Below are positions 42,629-50,800 of a DNA stretch of 64,000 bases, in pieces; the first letter of the stretch is position 1; each line of letters opens with the position of its first letter. The notes below the pieces were generated by a model, which saw nothing but the letters and a program-made list of their open reading frames with translations, ran no database searches and was not told where the DNA came from. The stretch comes from Arthrobacter methylotrophus (lineage in GTDB: Bacteria > Actinomycetota > Actinomycetes > Actinomycetales > Micrococcaceae). The stretch lies in assembly GCF_039539965.1 (NCBI RefSeq), contig NZ_BAABED010000001.1, positions 558,001-622,000 on the forward strand, in the 5' to 3' direction. Made by a program: the position numbers and the translations under genes.

Positions 42629-43552
42629 CTAGCTGAGCGGCGCGACGACTGAATAGGCGGAGGAGTCACCTTGGATCGACTGGCTGGCCTTGCCGTCGAC
42701 GCCCACCGGGATGTCGCCGGCAATGGTCACGCGGTTGAGCTTGCGCGGCTGGCCGTCATAGTTGTCCGGCGCGTAGTGCTGGGTGATGCGGTTGTCGAAG
42801 AGCACCAACTGGTTCGGCTCCCAGTTCACGCGCACCACGTTTTCCTGACGCGTCACGTAGGCCTGCAGCAAACGGATGATGTCCTTCGACTCCGTGTTGG
42901 ACAGCCCCACGATCCGAAGGCGCTGCGCGAAGCCCCCAATGAACAATCCGCGCTCGCCGGTCAAGGGATGGACACGCACCACGGGGTGGGCGGTTTCGAA
43001 CTTGATGCGGGTGAATTCCTTGCGGCGCTCGTCGGCATTCTCGTGTTCCAGGTTCTTCGGCACCGAGTAGTCGTAGTCGTTCGTGTGGATCGCCCAGAGG
43101 GTGTCTGCGAAATTGCGGAGCTCCTCCGGCAAATCCGCGTATGCCCCGGCCGAGGAAGCAATCAGCGTCTCGCCACCATAGGACGGGAGATCGATGCTGC
43201 GAAGAGTGGAAGCCTGGGGCGGGTTGACCACGAACGTGACGTCGGTGTGCCAATTGTTTGCGGAGCCGTTCTCGCTGTCTACGGGCAATACGTTCTCTTC
43301 GCCCTTCACGGAAGCCACCGTCGGGTGTGCCGTGGTGAGTGGCCCGAAATGGCTGGCGAATTTCACCTGGGTCTCGTCGCTGAGAATGTTGGCCTCCCGG
43401 AAAACGAGGGCCTTGTGTTCGTTGAGCGCGGCCCGGATGTGGGCCACGGTTTCATCGGACAGATCGCCGCTGAGGTCGAAGCCCCGGATTTCGGCGCCGA
43501 TGCGGGATCCGAGCTTGGCGAATTCCAACTTTGTTTCGGTAATGACGGACAT
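42629..43552 (-). CDS. TauD/TfdA family alpha-ketoglutarate-dependent dioxygenase
   Basis: 307-aa Fe(II)/2-oxoglutarate dioxygenase. The iron triad is His102-x-Asp104 (NNWHTDVTF) with His259 (TQHYAPDNY), and Arg270 binds 2-oxoglutarate. Downstream of an aliphatic-sulfonate-type ABC transporter, it most likely releases sulfite from a taurine-like sulfonate, or cleaves an alkyl sulfate. It is the last gene of the ssuABC-like operon. Confidence 0.92.
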   Translation of the reverse strand: MSVITETKLEFAKLGSRIGAEIRGFDLSGDLSDETVAHIRAALNEHKALVFREANILSDETQVKFASHFGPLTTAHPTVASVKGEENVLPVDSENGSANNWHTDVTFVVNPPQASTLRSIDLPSYGGETLIASSAGAYADLPEELRNFADTLWAIHTNDYDYSVPKNLEHENADERRKEFTRIKFETAHPVVRVHPLTGERGLFIGGFAQRLRIVGLSNTESKDIIRLLQAYVTRQENVVRVNWEPNQLVLFDNRITQHYAPDNYDGQPRKLNRVTIAGDIPVGVDGKASQSIQGDSSAYSVVAPLS

Positions 43553-43606
43553 TATTTGTTCCTTTTCTGTTGTGACTCGGTTGGGTCCAGATCGATGTAT
43601 TGACGG

Positions 43607-44515
43607 TCAGGCCCCGGATCCGACGGCGGTTCGCCAGCGGGAGAAATGCCGTTCCAGGGCTACGAGGAGGAAATTCACGGCCAAGCCCAAAAGGGATACC
43701 GTGAGAATGCCGGCGTACATGTCGGGGATGAGGAAACTGCTCTGGGCATTCACGATGAGGTAGCCGAGCCCGGCCTTTGCCCCCACCATCTCGGCAGCAA
43801 TCAACACCAAAATGGAGGCCGTGCCTGCCATGCGGATACCCGTAAAAATTGTGGGTACCGCGGAGGGCAGGATCACCTTCCGGAACAGCGCGAGGCTCGA
43901 GAGGCCGAGCGACTTCGCGGCCCGGATGAGCAGCGGGTCCACGGTCTTCACACCCGCGATCGTGTTCAGCAATACGGGAAAGAACGCCGCGTAGGCCACG
44001 ATGCTGATCTTGGACTCCTCACCAATCCCGAGCAGCAGGGTAAACACAGGCAGGAGGGCGAGCGCGGCAGTGTTACGGAACAATTCCAGCAGCGGACTCA
44101 GGACGGAGTTGAGGCGTCCGTACCAGGCGATCAGCAAACCGAGCGACACGCCAGCCACCACGGCAGCACCGAATCCAAACACTGATCGGGTGAGGCTCGC
44201 GACCAGATGCCCCTGAATGGTTCCCGATTCGAACAGTTTGCCCCACGCAGCCAGAACCTCGTGCAAGGGCGGCAGGAATACCCGGGTCGAGGGGCTTGCG
44301 AGGTACGTCGGCCCGAGTTCCCAGAGAGCCAGGAACGCGAGAATCCCTGCGGCCTTCCACAGACCGGAACCGGCGTAGGCGGCTGCGGTCCGCAAGAAGG
44401 CGAGCACCGCCGTCCTTCTCCGACGCCCCGCCCCCACCGAATCGGAGTGCCCGACGGCGGAAACCGGCTGGGGTGCGGCGCTCGCCGTGGGCTGTTTCGT
44501 CAGTGTTGTGGTCAT
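43607..44515 (-). CDS. ssuC: Sulfonate/nitrate/taurine-type ABC transporter permease
   Basis: 302-aa inner-membrane permease with a cytoplasmic Thr/Ala/Arg-rich start and six hydrophobic helices. The EAA loop is LIRAAKSLGLSSLALFRKVILP. It belongs to the SsuC/TauC/NrtB group. Its start codon overlaps the stop of the ATPase gene by one base (TGATG). It imports the substrate bound by the lipoprotein encoded upstream. Confidence 0.92.
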   Translation of the reverse strand: MTTTLTKQPTASAAPQPVSAVGHSDSVGAGRRRRTAVLAFLRTAAAYAGSGLWKAAGILAFLALWELGPTYLASPSTRVFLPPLHEVLAAWGKLFESGTIQGHLVASLTRSVFGFGAAVVAGVSLGLLIAWYGRLNSVLSPLLELFRNTAALALLPVFTLLLGIGEESKISIVAYAAFFPVLLNTIAGVKTVDPLLIRAAKSLGLSSLALFRKVILPSAVPTIFTGIRMAGTASILVLIAAEMVGAKAGLGYLIVNAQSSFLIPDMYAGILTVSLLGLAVNFLLVALERHFSRWRTAVGSGA

Positions 44516-45456
44516 CAGGCTGCGCTCCTTTCGAGAGTTGTTCCCGGGACTTCGTCCGGGGCGGTGCCGTCCGGCAGGATCTTGCGGTGACCGGCGTCCT
44601 GGGCTACGCGGACCTCGTCGTGCAACAGGGTCCAGACCTGATGCCGTTGTTCGACGAAGGCCGGATGTGAACGGATGTCTTCGCCGCCGTTGCGGTCCGG
44701 GATGACCACGTCCACGATTTCCTTGAGGCGTCCGGGCCGGGCGCTCAAGACGGCGACGCGTTGGCCCAGGTATACGGCTTCGTCGATGCCATGGGTGATG
44801 AAGACGATCGTCTTGCCCGTGGCCCGCCAGATCCGGAGGAGTTCGTCCTGGAGCTGTTCACGGGTCTGGGCGTCCAAAGCGGCGAAGGGCTCATCCATGA
44901 GCAGGACATCGGGCTCATACGCGAGACTTCTGGCTATGGCCACGCGCTGTTTCATGCCGCCCGAGAGTTCATGCGGGTAGCGGTCTTCAAAGCCGGCCAA
45001 ACCCACGAGCTTCAGGTATTCGCTCGCCTTGCCCGCACGTTCCCGGCGATTGAGCTTGCGCCCATCTGAGCCCTTGCCTTCGAGCCCGATCGACACATTG
45101 GCCGACGCCGTGCGCCAAGGGAATAGTGCGTACTGCTGGAAGACCACTGCGCGGTCCTTGCCGGGCCCCGTTACCGGCCGCCCATCCACCAATACCTCGC
45201 CGGAGGTGGGCGTGGACAGGCCGGCCAGGAGGTCCAACAAAGTGGTCTTGCCGGAACCGCTTGGCCCCACCAGGGTGAGGAATTCGCCGTCGCGCACGTC
45301 GAGGCTCAGGGAGTCGATGGCGGTCAGTGTGGCGGGCTCTTTCGCGCCGACCTTGCCGGCTGCCCCAGCCGTGGAGGCCTTGGAGCCTGTGGAGGCCTTG
45401 CCGGCGCGGACCGTGAATTGCTTGGTGACGTTGCGGAGGCTGATCTTGGCGGTCAT
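44515..45456 (-). CDS. ssuB: Sulfonate-type ABC transporter ATP-binding protein
   Basis: 313-aa ABC ATPase: Walker A GPSGSGKTT, signature LSGGMKQRVAIARSL, Walker B VLLMDEPFAALDAQ, switch His in FITHGIDEA. An Ala/Gly/Ser/Lys-rich insert follows the first strand (about 17-37, GKASTGSKASTAGAAGK), unusual but harmless-looking. ATG 45456 is supported by GAAGAAGGGA 6 nt upstream. The upstream stop is 2 nt away, so translation is tightly coupled. Confidence 0.93.
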   Translation of the reverse strand: MTAKISLRNVTKQFTVRAGKASTGSKASTAGAAGKVGAKEPATLTAIDSLSLDVRDGEFLTLVGPSGSGKTTLLDLLAGLSTPTSGEVLVDGRPVTGPGKDRAVVFQQYALFPWRTASANVSIGLEGKGSDGRKLNRRERAGKASEYLKLVGLAGFEDRYPHELSGGMKQRVAIARSLAYEPDVLLMDEPFAALDAQTREQLQDELLRIWRATGKTIVFITHGIDEAVYLGQRVAVLSARPGRLKEIVDVVIPDRNGGEDIRSHPAFVEQRHQVWTLLHDEVRVAQDAGHRKILPDGTAPDEVPGTTLERSAA

Positions 45457-45458
45457 GG

Positions 45459-46517
45459 CTATCCCTTCTTCGCTGTGCTCGCGGTTGCGCTCGTTGCTAG
45501 CTCGTTGAACTTGTTGGTGTAGTACTTCGACGCCGTCAGATCGTTCTTGACGATCCCCGAGCTCTTGAGCCATCCGGCCCAGCGGGTGAAATCCTCGTCT
45601 TTGATGACGCCGTTGTCCGGAACACCGGGGCTCTTCCAGTACTGCAGATTCGCGGTGCTCTCATTGCGTCCGCGGGCGTCGATAATTTTCTTGAAGCGGG
45701 CAATCACTTCGTCGCGCGGCGTTTCGGTCTCCCACTTGATGGCCTTGGCCACCCCTGTGGTGAAGATCCGCGCGGTGTTGGGGTTCTTTTCGATGAAGTC
45801 ATTGCGGAGCACGTACTGTCCGCCGGCGAAGGTGCCGAAGAGTTCGTAGTCGTTGAAGAGCGAACGCAGCCCGCCGGCGGCAATGGCGTGGTCCTGCAGG
45901 ACACCGCCCAGGGTTCCAACATCCACTTGACCGCGGCGGATCGCTTCCTCGGTGTCGTTGGGCGCCAGCGGCACGAGTTGTACCTGTTTGATTTCGTCTT
46001 GGCCGAGGCCGTTCTGGCTGAGATACGTGTTGATGACGGCTTCGTAGTGGGCGCCCAGGGTGTTGACAGCGATCTTCTTCCCGATGAGGTCCCGGGCGGA
46101 TTTGATGGGGCTGTCTGCCTTGACGTAGAAACCGTTGAAGGTCTTCGCGTCTTCGCCGTAGTAGTTCACGACGGCGGTCACCGGAGCTCCTGCCTCGATC
46201 AGCTTTACCACGGCTCCCGCAAACGCACCGCCGAAGTCGGTCTGGTTGGTGGCCGCTGACTGGATGTCCTGTGGGCCGCTGGTGGTGTTGCCTACCCAGT
46301 TGAGCTTGATGTCCCCCAAATAACCGAGGTCTGCGGCCAGCTCGGGGAGGCCGACGCTGTTTGCCGAACCCTGGTAACGGAGTTCTCTGACTTCCGTTTG
46401 ACCGGCTGTTTGGCCTCCGGATTGGTCTCCCGCTTGGGCATTGCCGCCGCAGCCGGTCACCGTCAGGGCAAGGACGACGGCGGCCGCGACGCCTAGAAGG
46501 GGCTGGTGCAGTTTCAT
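45459..46517 (-). CDS. ssuA: Sulfonate-type ABC transporter substrate-binding lipoprotein
   Basis: 352-aa lipoprotein. The signal peptide (1-22) ends in a lipobox with Cys23 (VTGCGG); the mature part matches the SsuA/NMT1/TauA binding fold, with VGLPELAADLGYLGDIKLNW and a GTLGGVLQDHAIAAG lobe. It delivers sulfonates or a related sulfur compound to SsuBC. First gene of the operon. Ligand specificity cannot be read. Confidence 0.9.
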   Translation of the reverse strand: MKLHQPLLGVAAAVVLALTVTGCGGNAQAGDQSGGQTAGQTEVRELRYQGSANSVGLPELAADLGYLGDIKLNWVGNTTSGPQDIQSAATNQTDFGGAFAGAVVKLIEAGAPVTAVVNYYGEDAKTFNGFYVKADSPIKSARDLIGKKIAVNTLGAHYEAVINTYLSQNGLGQDEIKQVQLVPLAPNDTEEAIRRGQVDVGTLGGVLQDHAIAAGGLRSLFNDYELFGTFAGGQYVLRNDFIEKNPNTARIFTTGVAKAIKWETETPRDEVIARFKKIIDARGRNESTANLQYWKSPGVPDNGVIKDEDFTRWAGWLKSSGIVKNDLTASKYYTNKFNELATSATASTAKKG

Positions 46518-46916
46518 GGGAGCTACTTTCTTGGGACGGATGTAGTTGGGCGGGCCTTGGTCTGGGTAGAGCGAATTACCGGTGGGAACGATGTAAGCGC
46601 ACATCTAGGAGAGTTGGAAGCTCGGCGGTAATGCTCGGAAACGGCGCGAAACCGGGGGAAATCCAGCGAAATCCTCGGCAACTCCGGGCAACCCAAGGAC
46701 ACAATTCGCCCAGCGTCGCCGGGTTGAGATGTAGACCATCCAAAGCGCGCCAAACCCAACTAGCTCGCAGTTGTTGTCGTTCTAGGGGCTCATAACGGCA
46801 TCTACTGCGAGCTAGTTGGGGCCGGGCGGCCTGTCACAATCGTTTTGTTCGTATTGATGCTCACACCTTCGCCCGATTCTTAGCGTTCCTGGCGGATGGC
46901 CGGATACGGTAGGTAC
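46518..46916. promoter_or_regulatory. 399-nt divergent region between the sulfonate operon and the CoA-ester lyase gene
   Basis: Promoters of both neighbours should lie here, on either side of palindrome copy 4 (46755-46820). The ssuA leader (46518-46754) is rich in short CGGGGGAAATCC-like runs; no known riboswitch is recognised. Confidence 0.5.
46755..46820. repeat. Palindromic repeat, family 1, copy 4
   Basis: Outer arms CCCAACTAGCTCGCAGT and ACTGCGAGCTAGTTGGG. Relative to other copies two bases differ in each arm, and the differences are compensatory. It is the only copy between divergent genes. Confidence 0.9.
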
Positions 46917-47780
46917 ATGACGTCTAGCACCGCGGCCGAGTCCATTCGGTCCACCCGCAGCATTCCCGCAGATATTGCCCGCTCCTGGCTCCTCGTGAAC
47001 GCCATGAAGACGGAGCTTTTTGACCAGTCGGCCTCATCTCGCGCGGACGCCATCATCCTTGATATCGAGGACGCCGTTGACCCGTCCCAGAAGGACCAGG
47101 CACGGAACAACGTCATTGACTGGCTCACCGCGGGCGGCCAGGCCTGGGTCCGCATCAACGATGCGACGAGCCCCTTTTGGGCTGACGACCTCGCCGGACT
47201 CCGTGGCACGCCCGGCCTGTTGGGCGTCATGCTGGCCAAGACGGAATCCGCGGATCAGGTGACGGAATCCTTCCACCGCATGGACGGCAAGATTCCCGTG
47301 ATTCCGCTGGTTGAATCTGCGCTGGGCATCGAGGAAGCCAACCACATCGCCCGTGCCCAGGGCGCCTTTCGCCTAGCTTTCGGTTCGGGCGACTTCCGCC
47401 GGGACACCGGCATGGCTGCGACGCCGGAAGCGATGGCCTACCCGCGTGCCAAGCTTGTTGTCGCCAGCCGCGTGGGTAACCTGCCGGGTCCCATCGACGG
47501 CCCTACCGTCGGCACCAACCACCCGATCCTGCGCGAGCAGACCGGCATCACGGTGACCATGGGCATGACCGGCAAGCTCTGCCTGGCCATCGACCAGACC
47601 ACGGTCATCAACGAAGTCATCAGCCCCACCCCCTCCGACGTCGCTTGGGCCACCGACTTCATGAACGACTTCGAAGCCAACGGCAGGGTCATTCGCGATG
47701 GTTCCGACCTGCCCCGCCTTGGCCGTGCCGAAAAGATCATGAAACTCGCAGTGGCGTTCGGGGTCCAGCCCTCCCTGTAG
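46917..47780 (+). CDS. CoA-ester lyase (HpcH/HpaI, CitE-like)
   Basis: 287-aa TIM-barrel lyase of the citrate lyase beta/malyl-CoA lyase group. The metal and substrate motifs are ILDIEDAVDPSQK, MLAKTESADQV and PLVESALGIEEA, and GSGDFRRDTG is typical of the CitE-like branch. It probably cleaves a malyl- or citramalyl-CoA-type ester, or acts as a hydrolase on one. ATG 46917 is preferred to the GTG 21 nt upstream, because homologues begin MTSSTAAES-like and TAGGTAC precedes it. Confidence 0.85.
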   Translation: MTSSTAAESIRSTRSIPADIARSWLLVNAMKTELFDQSASSRADAIILDIEDAVDPSQKDQARNNVIDWLTAGGQAWVRINDATSPFWADDLAGLRGTPGLLGVMLAKTESADQVTESFHRMDGKIPVIPLVESALGIEEANHIARAQGAFRLAFGSGDFRRDTGMAATPEAMAYPRAKLVVASRVGNLPGPIDGPTVGTNHPILREQTGITVTMGMTGKLCLAIDQTTVINEVISPTPSDVAWATDFMNDFEANGRVIRDGSDLPRLGRAEKIMKLAVAFGVQPSL

Positions 47781-48090
47781 GTCCAGCCACCGGCGCTCAC
47801 TTATGTCCGGCTTTTCAGGACGCTCGCTCACTTATGGTGGCAATTCCCGGATCCCTCCTGCACAACTTGTGCGGGAGGGATCCGTCCCAGACGCGTATAA
47901 GTGATGGAGCGTCCCGGGGAATGGGCCCTAAAGGTGAGCGCGCGTCCATTGGAGTCGAGGGCGGATCGACGGCGCTCTCCTCCACCGACGCTCGCGCACG
48001 TATGTTGGGTCCTGACCCGACGCTCGCGCACGTATGCGGTCAATTCCTGCCCCGGAGGACTCGTTGGGCTGACGAGTGCCCTAAACTTGG
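47781..48090. other. 310-nt intergenic region composed mostly of repeats
   Basis: No gene. It contains the repeat cluster described at 47792-48036; the remaining 50 nt before the next start codon hold the likely promoter. Confidence 0.6.
47792..48036. repeat. Cluster of related ~20-bp units and a 97-bp hairpin, family 3
   Basis: Two exact copies of CCGACGCTCGCGCACGTATG (47985-48004 and 48017-48036) have a 32-bp period. Diverged forward copies occur at 47792 (GGCGCTCACTTATG) and 47818 (GGACGCTCGCTCACTTATG), and an inverted copy ends at 47914. The 47818 unit and the inverted unit close a hairpin whose inner arms are GGATCCCTCC/GGAGGGATCC with GCACAA/TTGTGC (47849-47883). Confidence 0.85.
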
Positions 48091-48318
48091 GTGGTGCTGA
48101 ACGAATTCTGGGCTACTGCCTCCGCCACCTACAAGACGCTGGTTTTCGGCGCGATGGGGCTTATCGCCGTCGGGATCATCCTCACGATCATCGGCAATAC
48201 CTCACATAACCAAGGTCTCGCGGTGACGTCGCTGTTCGTCATCGGCCTCGGGCTCGTCCTGCATGTCGTGGCTAGGGTGGTCCGTGGACAGCAGGTCCGC
48301 AAGAGCTTGAAGAAGTAG
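48091..48318 (+). CDS. Small membrane protein (DUF3188-like)
   Basis: 75-aa protein with two hydrophobic helices (about 18-36 and 42-62) and a basic C-terminus (RGQQVRKSLKK). The pattern and length fit the small actinobacterial DUF3188 family; no function is known. The start is GTG 48091 or the next codon, also GTG. Four nt separate it from the next gene, so the two are likely cotranscribed. Confidence 0.7.
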   Translation: MVLNEFWATASATYKTLVFGAMGLIAVGIILTIIGNTSHNQGLAVTSLFVIGLGLVLHVVARVVRGQQVRKSLKK

Positions 48319-48322
48319 TGCC

Positions 48323-49834
48323 TTGACTCCGGAGGTGGTGATCGCCGGAGGTGGTCCCACCGGACTGATGCTTGCGGCTGAGCTGGCGCTGGCGGGGGTT
48401 GACGCCGTCATCGTCGAGCGGCGTGCCAGCCAGGACCTTGCCGGTTCGCGCGCAGGCGGTCTGCACGCACGCACCATTGAGGTCCTCGACCAGCGTGGAA
48501 TCGCTGATCGATTCCTCGCGGAAGGAAAGACCGCGCAGGTCGCGGGATTCGCCAAGGTCTCTTTGGACATCAGCGACTTTCCCACCCGGCACAACTACGG
48601 ACTTGGGCTGTGGCAGAACCACATCGAGCGCATCCTTGCCGACTGGGTCCGCGAGTTGGGGGTAACGATCCACTATGGACACGAGGTGACGAGGTTTGTG
48701 CAGGACGCGACCGGCGTCGACGTCGAACTCGCAACCGGCCAGCGGCTGCGGGCACAGTATCTCGTGGGGTGCGACGGCGGCCGGAGCCTGATACGCAAGG
48801 CGGCCGGAATCGAGTTCCCGGGGTGGGATCCGACCACCAGCGCCCTGATCGCCCAGGTCGAGATGGCCGAGGAGCCGCCATTGGGTATCCACCGCGATGC
48901 GTTTGGCATCCATTCCTTCGGCAGGTTGGAGTACGAGATCCGCGACGGCCAGGTGGTCTACAAGGATCATGGGCCGGTGGGGGTCATGGTGACCGAAGAG
49001 CATATCGGCCCCCCGAGCGATCCGACCCTGCGCGATCCGACCCTGCGCGATCTGAGTGAAGCGCTCATCGCGGTGTGCGGGACCGATTACGGGGTCCATA
49101 ACCACACCTGGATTTCCAGGTTTACCGATATGACGCGGCAAGCGGCGGCCTACTGGGACAAGCGGGTCCTCCTGGCCGGCGACGCCGCGCACGTGCACGC
49201 CCCGGACGGAGGGCAGGGGCTCAACATCGGCGTGCAGGATGCGGTGAACCTGGGATGGAAGCTGGCCCAGGTGGTCAAGCGGACATCGCCGGAAAGCCTC
49301 CTGGACACTTACCATGCAGAGCGTCATCCGGTGGCTGCCCGCGTGCTGCGCAACACCATGGCGAGTGTGGCGCTTCGCCGCCCGGACGAACGCACGAAGG
49401 CCGTGGGCGAGCTCATGGCCGAGCTCCTGAGTATGGAGGAGCCGCGCAGGCATTTCGCCGCGATGATGTCCGGCCTCGACATCCACTACGACCTCGGCGA
49501 AGGACACCCGCAGCTCGGGCGCCGCATGCCCGATCTCGACGTCGTCACCGCCGACGGTCCGCGGCGGGTCTTCACCCTCCTGCACGATGCCCGGCCGGTG
49601 CTGCTCAACCTCGGCGAGCCCGGTAGCATCGACATCACTCCCTGGTCAGATCGGGTTGAGTTGATCGACGCCACATACGCTGGGACATGGGAGCTCCCCG
49701 TGCTCGGGGTGGTCACTGTTCCTACCGCCGTGTTAATCCGGCCCGACGGATATGTGGCCTGGGTGGACGACCCGGCCCGGCGGGGCCTCGCAGATGCGCT
49801 CACCACGTGGTTCGGGCCACCCACAGTGGCGTAG
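48323..49834 (+). CDS. FAD-dependent aromatic monooxygenase (PHBH/Rox-like)
   Basis: 503-aa class A flavoprotein monooxygenase. The FAD-binding GGGPTGLMLAAELALAG is at the N-terminus, the GD motif is LLAGDAAHVHAPDGGQGLN, and a C-terminal thioredoxin-like domain (about 390-500) is present as in phenol and rifampicin monooxygenases. It hydroxylates an aromatic or polyketide-like substrate using NAD(P)H. The start is probably TTG 48323, with AAGAAG 7-8 nt upstream. A perfect 15-bp tandem duplication near 49018-49049 adds DPTLR to the protein. Confidence 0.87.
   Translation: MTPEVVIAGGGPTGLMLAAELALAGVDAVIVERRASQDLAGSRAGGLHARTIEVLDQRGIADRFLAEGKTAQVAGFAKVSLDISDFPTRHNYGLGLWQNHIERILADWVRELGVTIHYGHEVTRFVQDATGVDVELATGQRLRAQYLVGCDGGRSLIRKAAGIEFPGWDPTTSALIAQVEMAEEPPLGIHRDAFGIHSFGRLEYEIRDGQVVYKDHGPVGVMVTEEHIGPPSDPTLRDPTLRDLSEALIAVCGTDYGVHNHTWISRFTDMTRQAAAYWDKRVLLAGDAAHVHAPDGGQGLNIGVQDAVNLGWKLAQVVKRTSPESLLDTYHAERHPVAARVLRNTMASVALRRPDERTKAVGELMAELLSMEEPRRHFAAMMSGLDIHYDLGEGHPQLGRRMPDLDVVTADGPRRVFTLLHDARPVLLNLGEPGSIDITPWSDRVELIDATYAGTWELPVLGVVTVPTAVLIRPDGYVAWVDDPARRGLADALTTWFGPPTVA
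49018..49049 (+). repeat. Two-unit 15-bp tandem duplication in the monooxygenase gene
   Basis: GATCCGACCCTGCGC occurs twice back to back, followed by GATC. In frame it gives DPTLRDPTLR, probably a recent slippage event in a surface loop. Confidence 0.75.
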
Positions 49835-49898
49835 CGCACCGGCTTCCACCCTCATTCCGTGCATGAGAGGACCGGCCGCAGGCCGATAGGGTTGGAGC

Positions 49899-50360
49899 AT
49901 GACTATTAACCCCGACTTGCAGGGCCGCAGCTACCCTGCCGCAGAGGTGTACGACGTCGGCCGCGAAAAGATCCGGGAGTTCGCCCGGGCCGTGAAGGCA
50001 ACCCACCCGGCCCATTTCGACGTCGATGCCGCCAAGGCCCTTGGCCACGGCGATCTCGTCGCCCCACCCACCTTCGCCATCATCGTTGCCCAAAGGGCGG
50101 ATGCCCGGCTGATTGAGGATCCCGATTCAGGGATTGATTTCAGCCGCGTCGTACACGCCGAGCAGCGTTTCACGCACCACCGCGCCATCGTTGCCGGGGA
50201 CCAGCTGCGCGCCGAACTGCATGTCGACGGCGTCCGGGCCATGGGCGGCGGGGCCATGATCACCACGCGTTCGGAAATCTTCGCGGTCCGCCAGGACAAC
50301 CAGCGCGAAAGGGTCGCCACCACCACCTCGTCCATCCTGGTCCGCGGAGAGGGACAGTAA
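49899..50360 (+). CDS. HadA-like (3R)-hydroxyacyl dehydratase subunit, MaoC/FAS1-like
   Basis: 153-aa hotdog protein (MaoC N-terminal-like), with SYPAAEVYDVGREKIREFAR and the DLVAPPTFAIIVAQ segment typical of HadA-type subunits. It pairs with the following HadB-like protein, which carries the catalytic Asp/His. The pair dehydrates hydroxyacyl intermediates in fatty-acid synthesis. Two nt separate the genes. The same gene pair precedes murB in many actinobacteria. Confidence 0.88.
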   Translation: MTINPDLQGRSYPAAEVYDVGREKIREFARAVKATHPAHFDVDAAKALGHGDLVAPPTFAIIVAQRADARLIEDPDSGIDFSRVVHAEQRFTHHRAIVAGDQLRAELHVDGVRAMGGGAMITTRSEIFAVRQDNQRERVATTTSSILVRGEGQ

Positions 50361-50362
50361 CC

Positions 50363-50800
50363 ATGAGCTTGAAACTTGAAGAACTCACCGTCGGGCAGGA
50401 AATCGGAAGCAGCAGCATCGAGGTCACCCGCCAGGACCTTGTCAGGTACGCGGGCGCATCGGGCGACTTCAACCCGATCCACTGGAACGAAGCCTTCGCC
50501 ACCGGCGTCGAACTTCCCGGAGTGATCGCCCACGGTATGTTCACGATGGGCGCCGCCGTGCAACTGGTGAGTGACTGGGCTGGCGACCCTGCCGCCGTCG
50601 TCGACTACCAGACGCGCTTCACCAAACCGGTGCTGGTTGCCGACACCACCGGTACCGGCGAGCCTGGTGCCGTGATCGAGGTTGCCGGCGTGGTGGGAGC
50701 GCTCGACGCCGAAGCACGCACCGCGCGTATCGACCTGACCGTCACCTGTGCCGGCCAGAAGGTCCTCATGAAGTCCCAAGCCGTTGTGAAGCTGGCTTGA
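50363..50800 (+). CDS. HadB-like (3R)-hydroxyacyl dehydratase, MaoC domain
   Basis: 145-aa hotdog protein with the hydratase-2 motif: catalytic Asp35 and His40 in SGDFNPIHWNEAFA, and GVIAHGMFTMGAAVQ. It forms the catalytic half of a HadAB-like heterodimer. Its stop codon overlaps the TTG start of the next gene by 3 bases (TTGA). Confidence 0.9.
   Translation: MSLKLEELTVGQEIGSSSIEVTRQDLVRYAGASGDFNPIHWNEAFATGVELPGVIAHGMFTMGAAVQLVSDWAGDPAAVVDYQTRFTKPVLVADTTGTGEPGAVIEVAGVVGALDAEARTARIDLTVTCAGQKVLMKSQAVVKLA

Noticed and set aside
47792..48036. CRISPR-like array
   Set aside because: Units are only about 20 bp, differ from each other, occur in both orientations and lack uniform spacers; no cas genes in the window.
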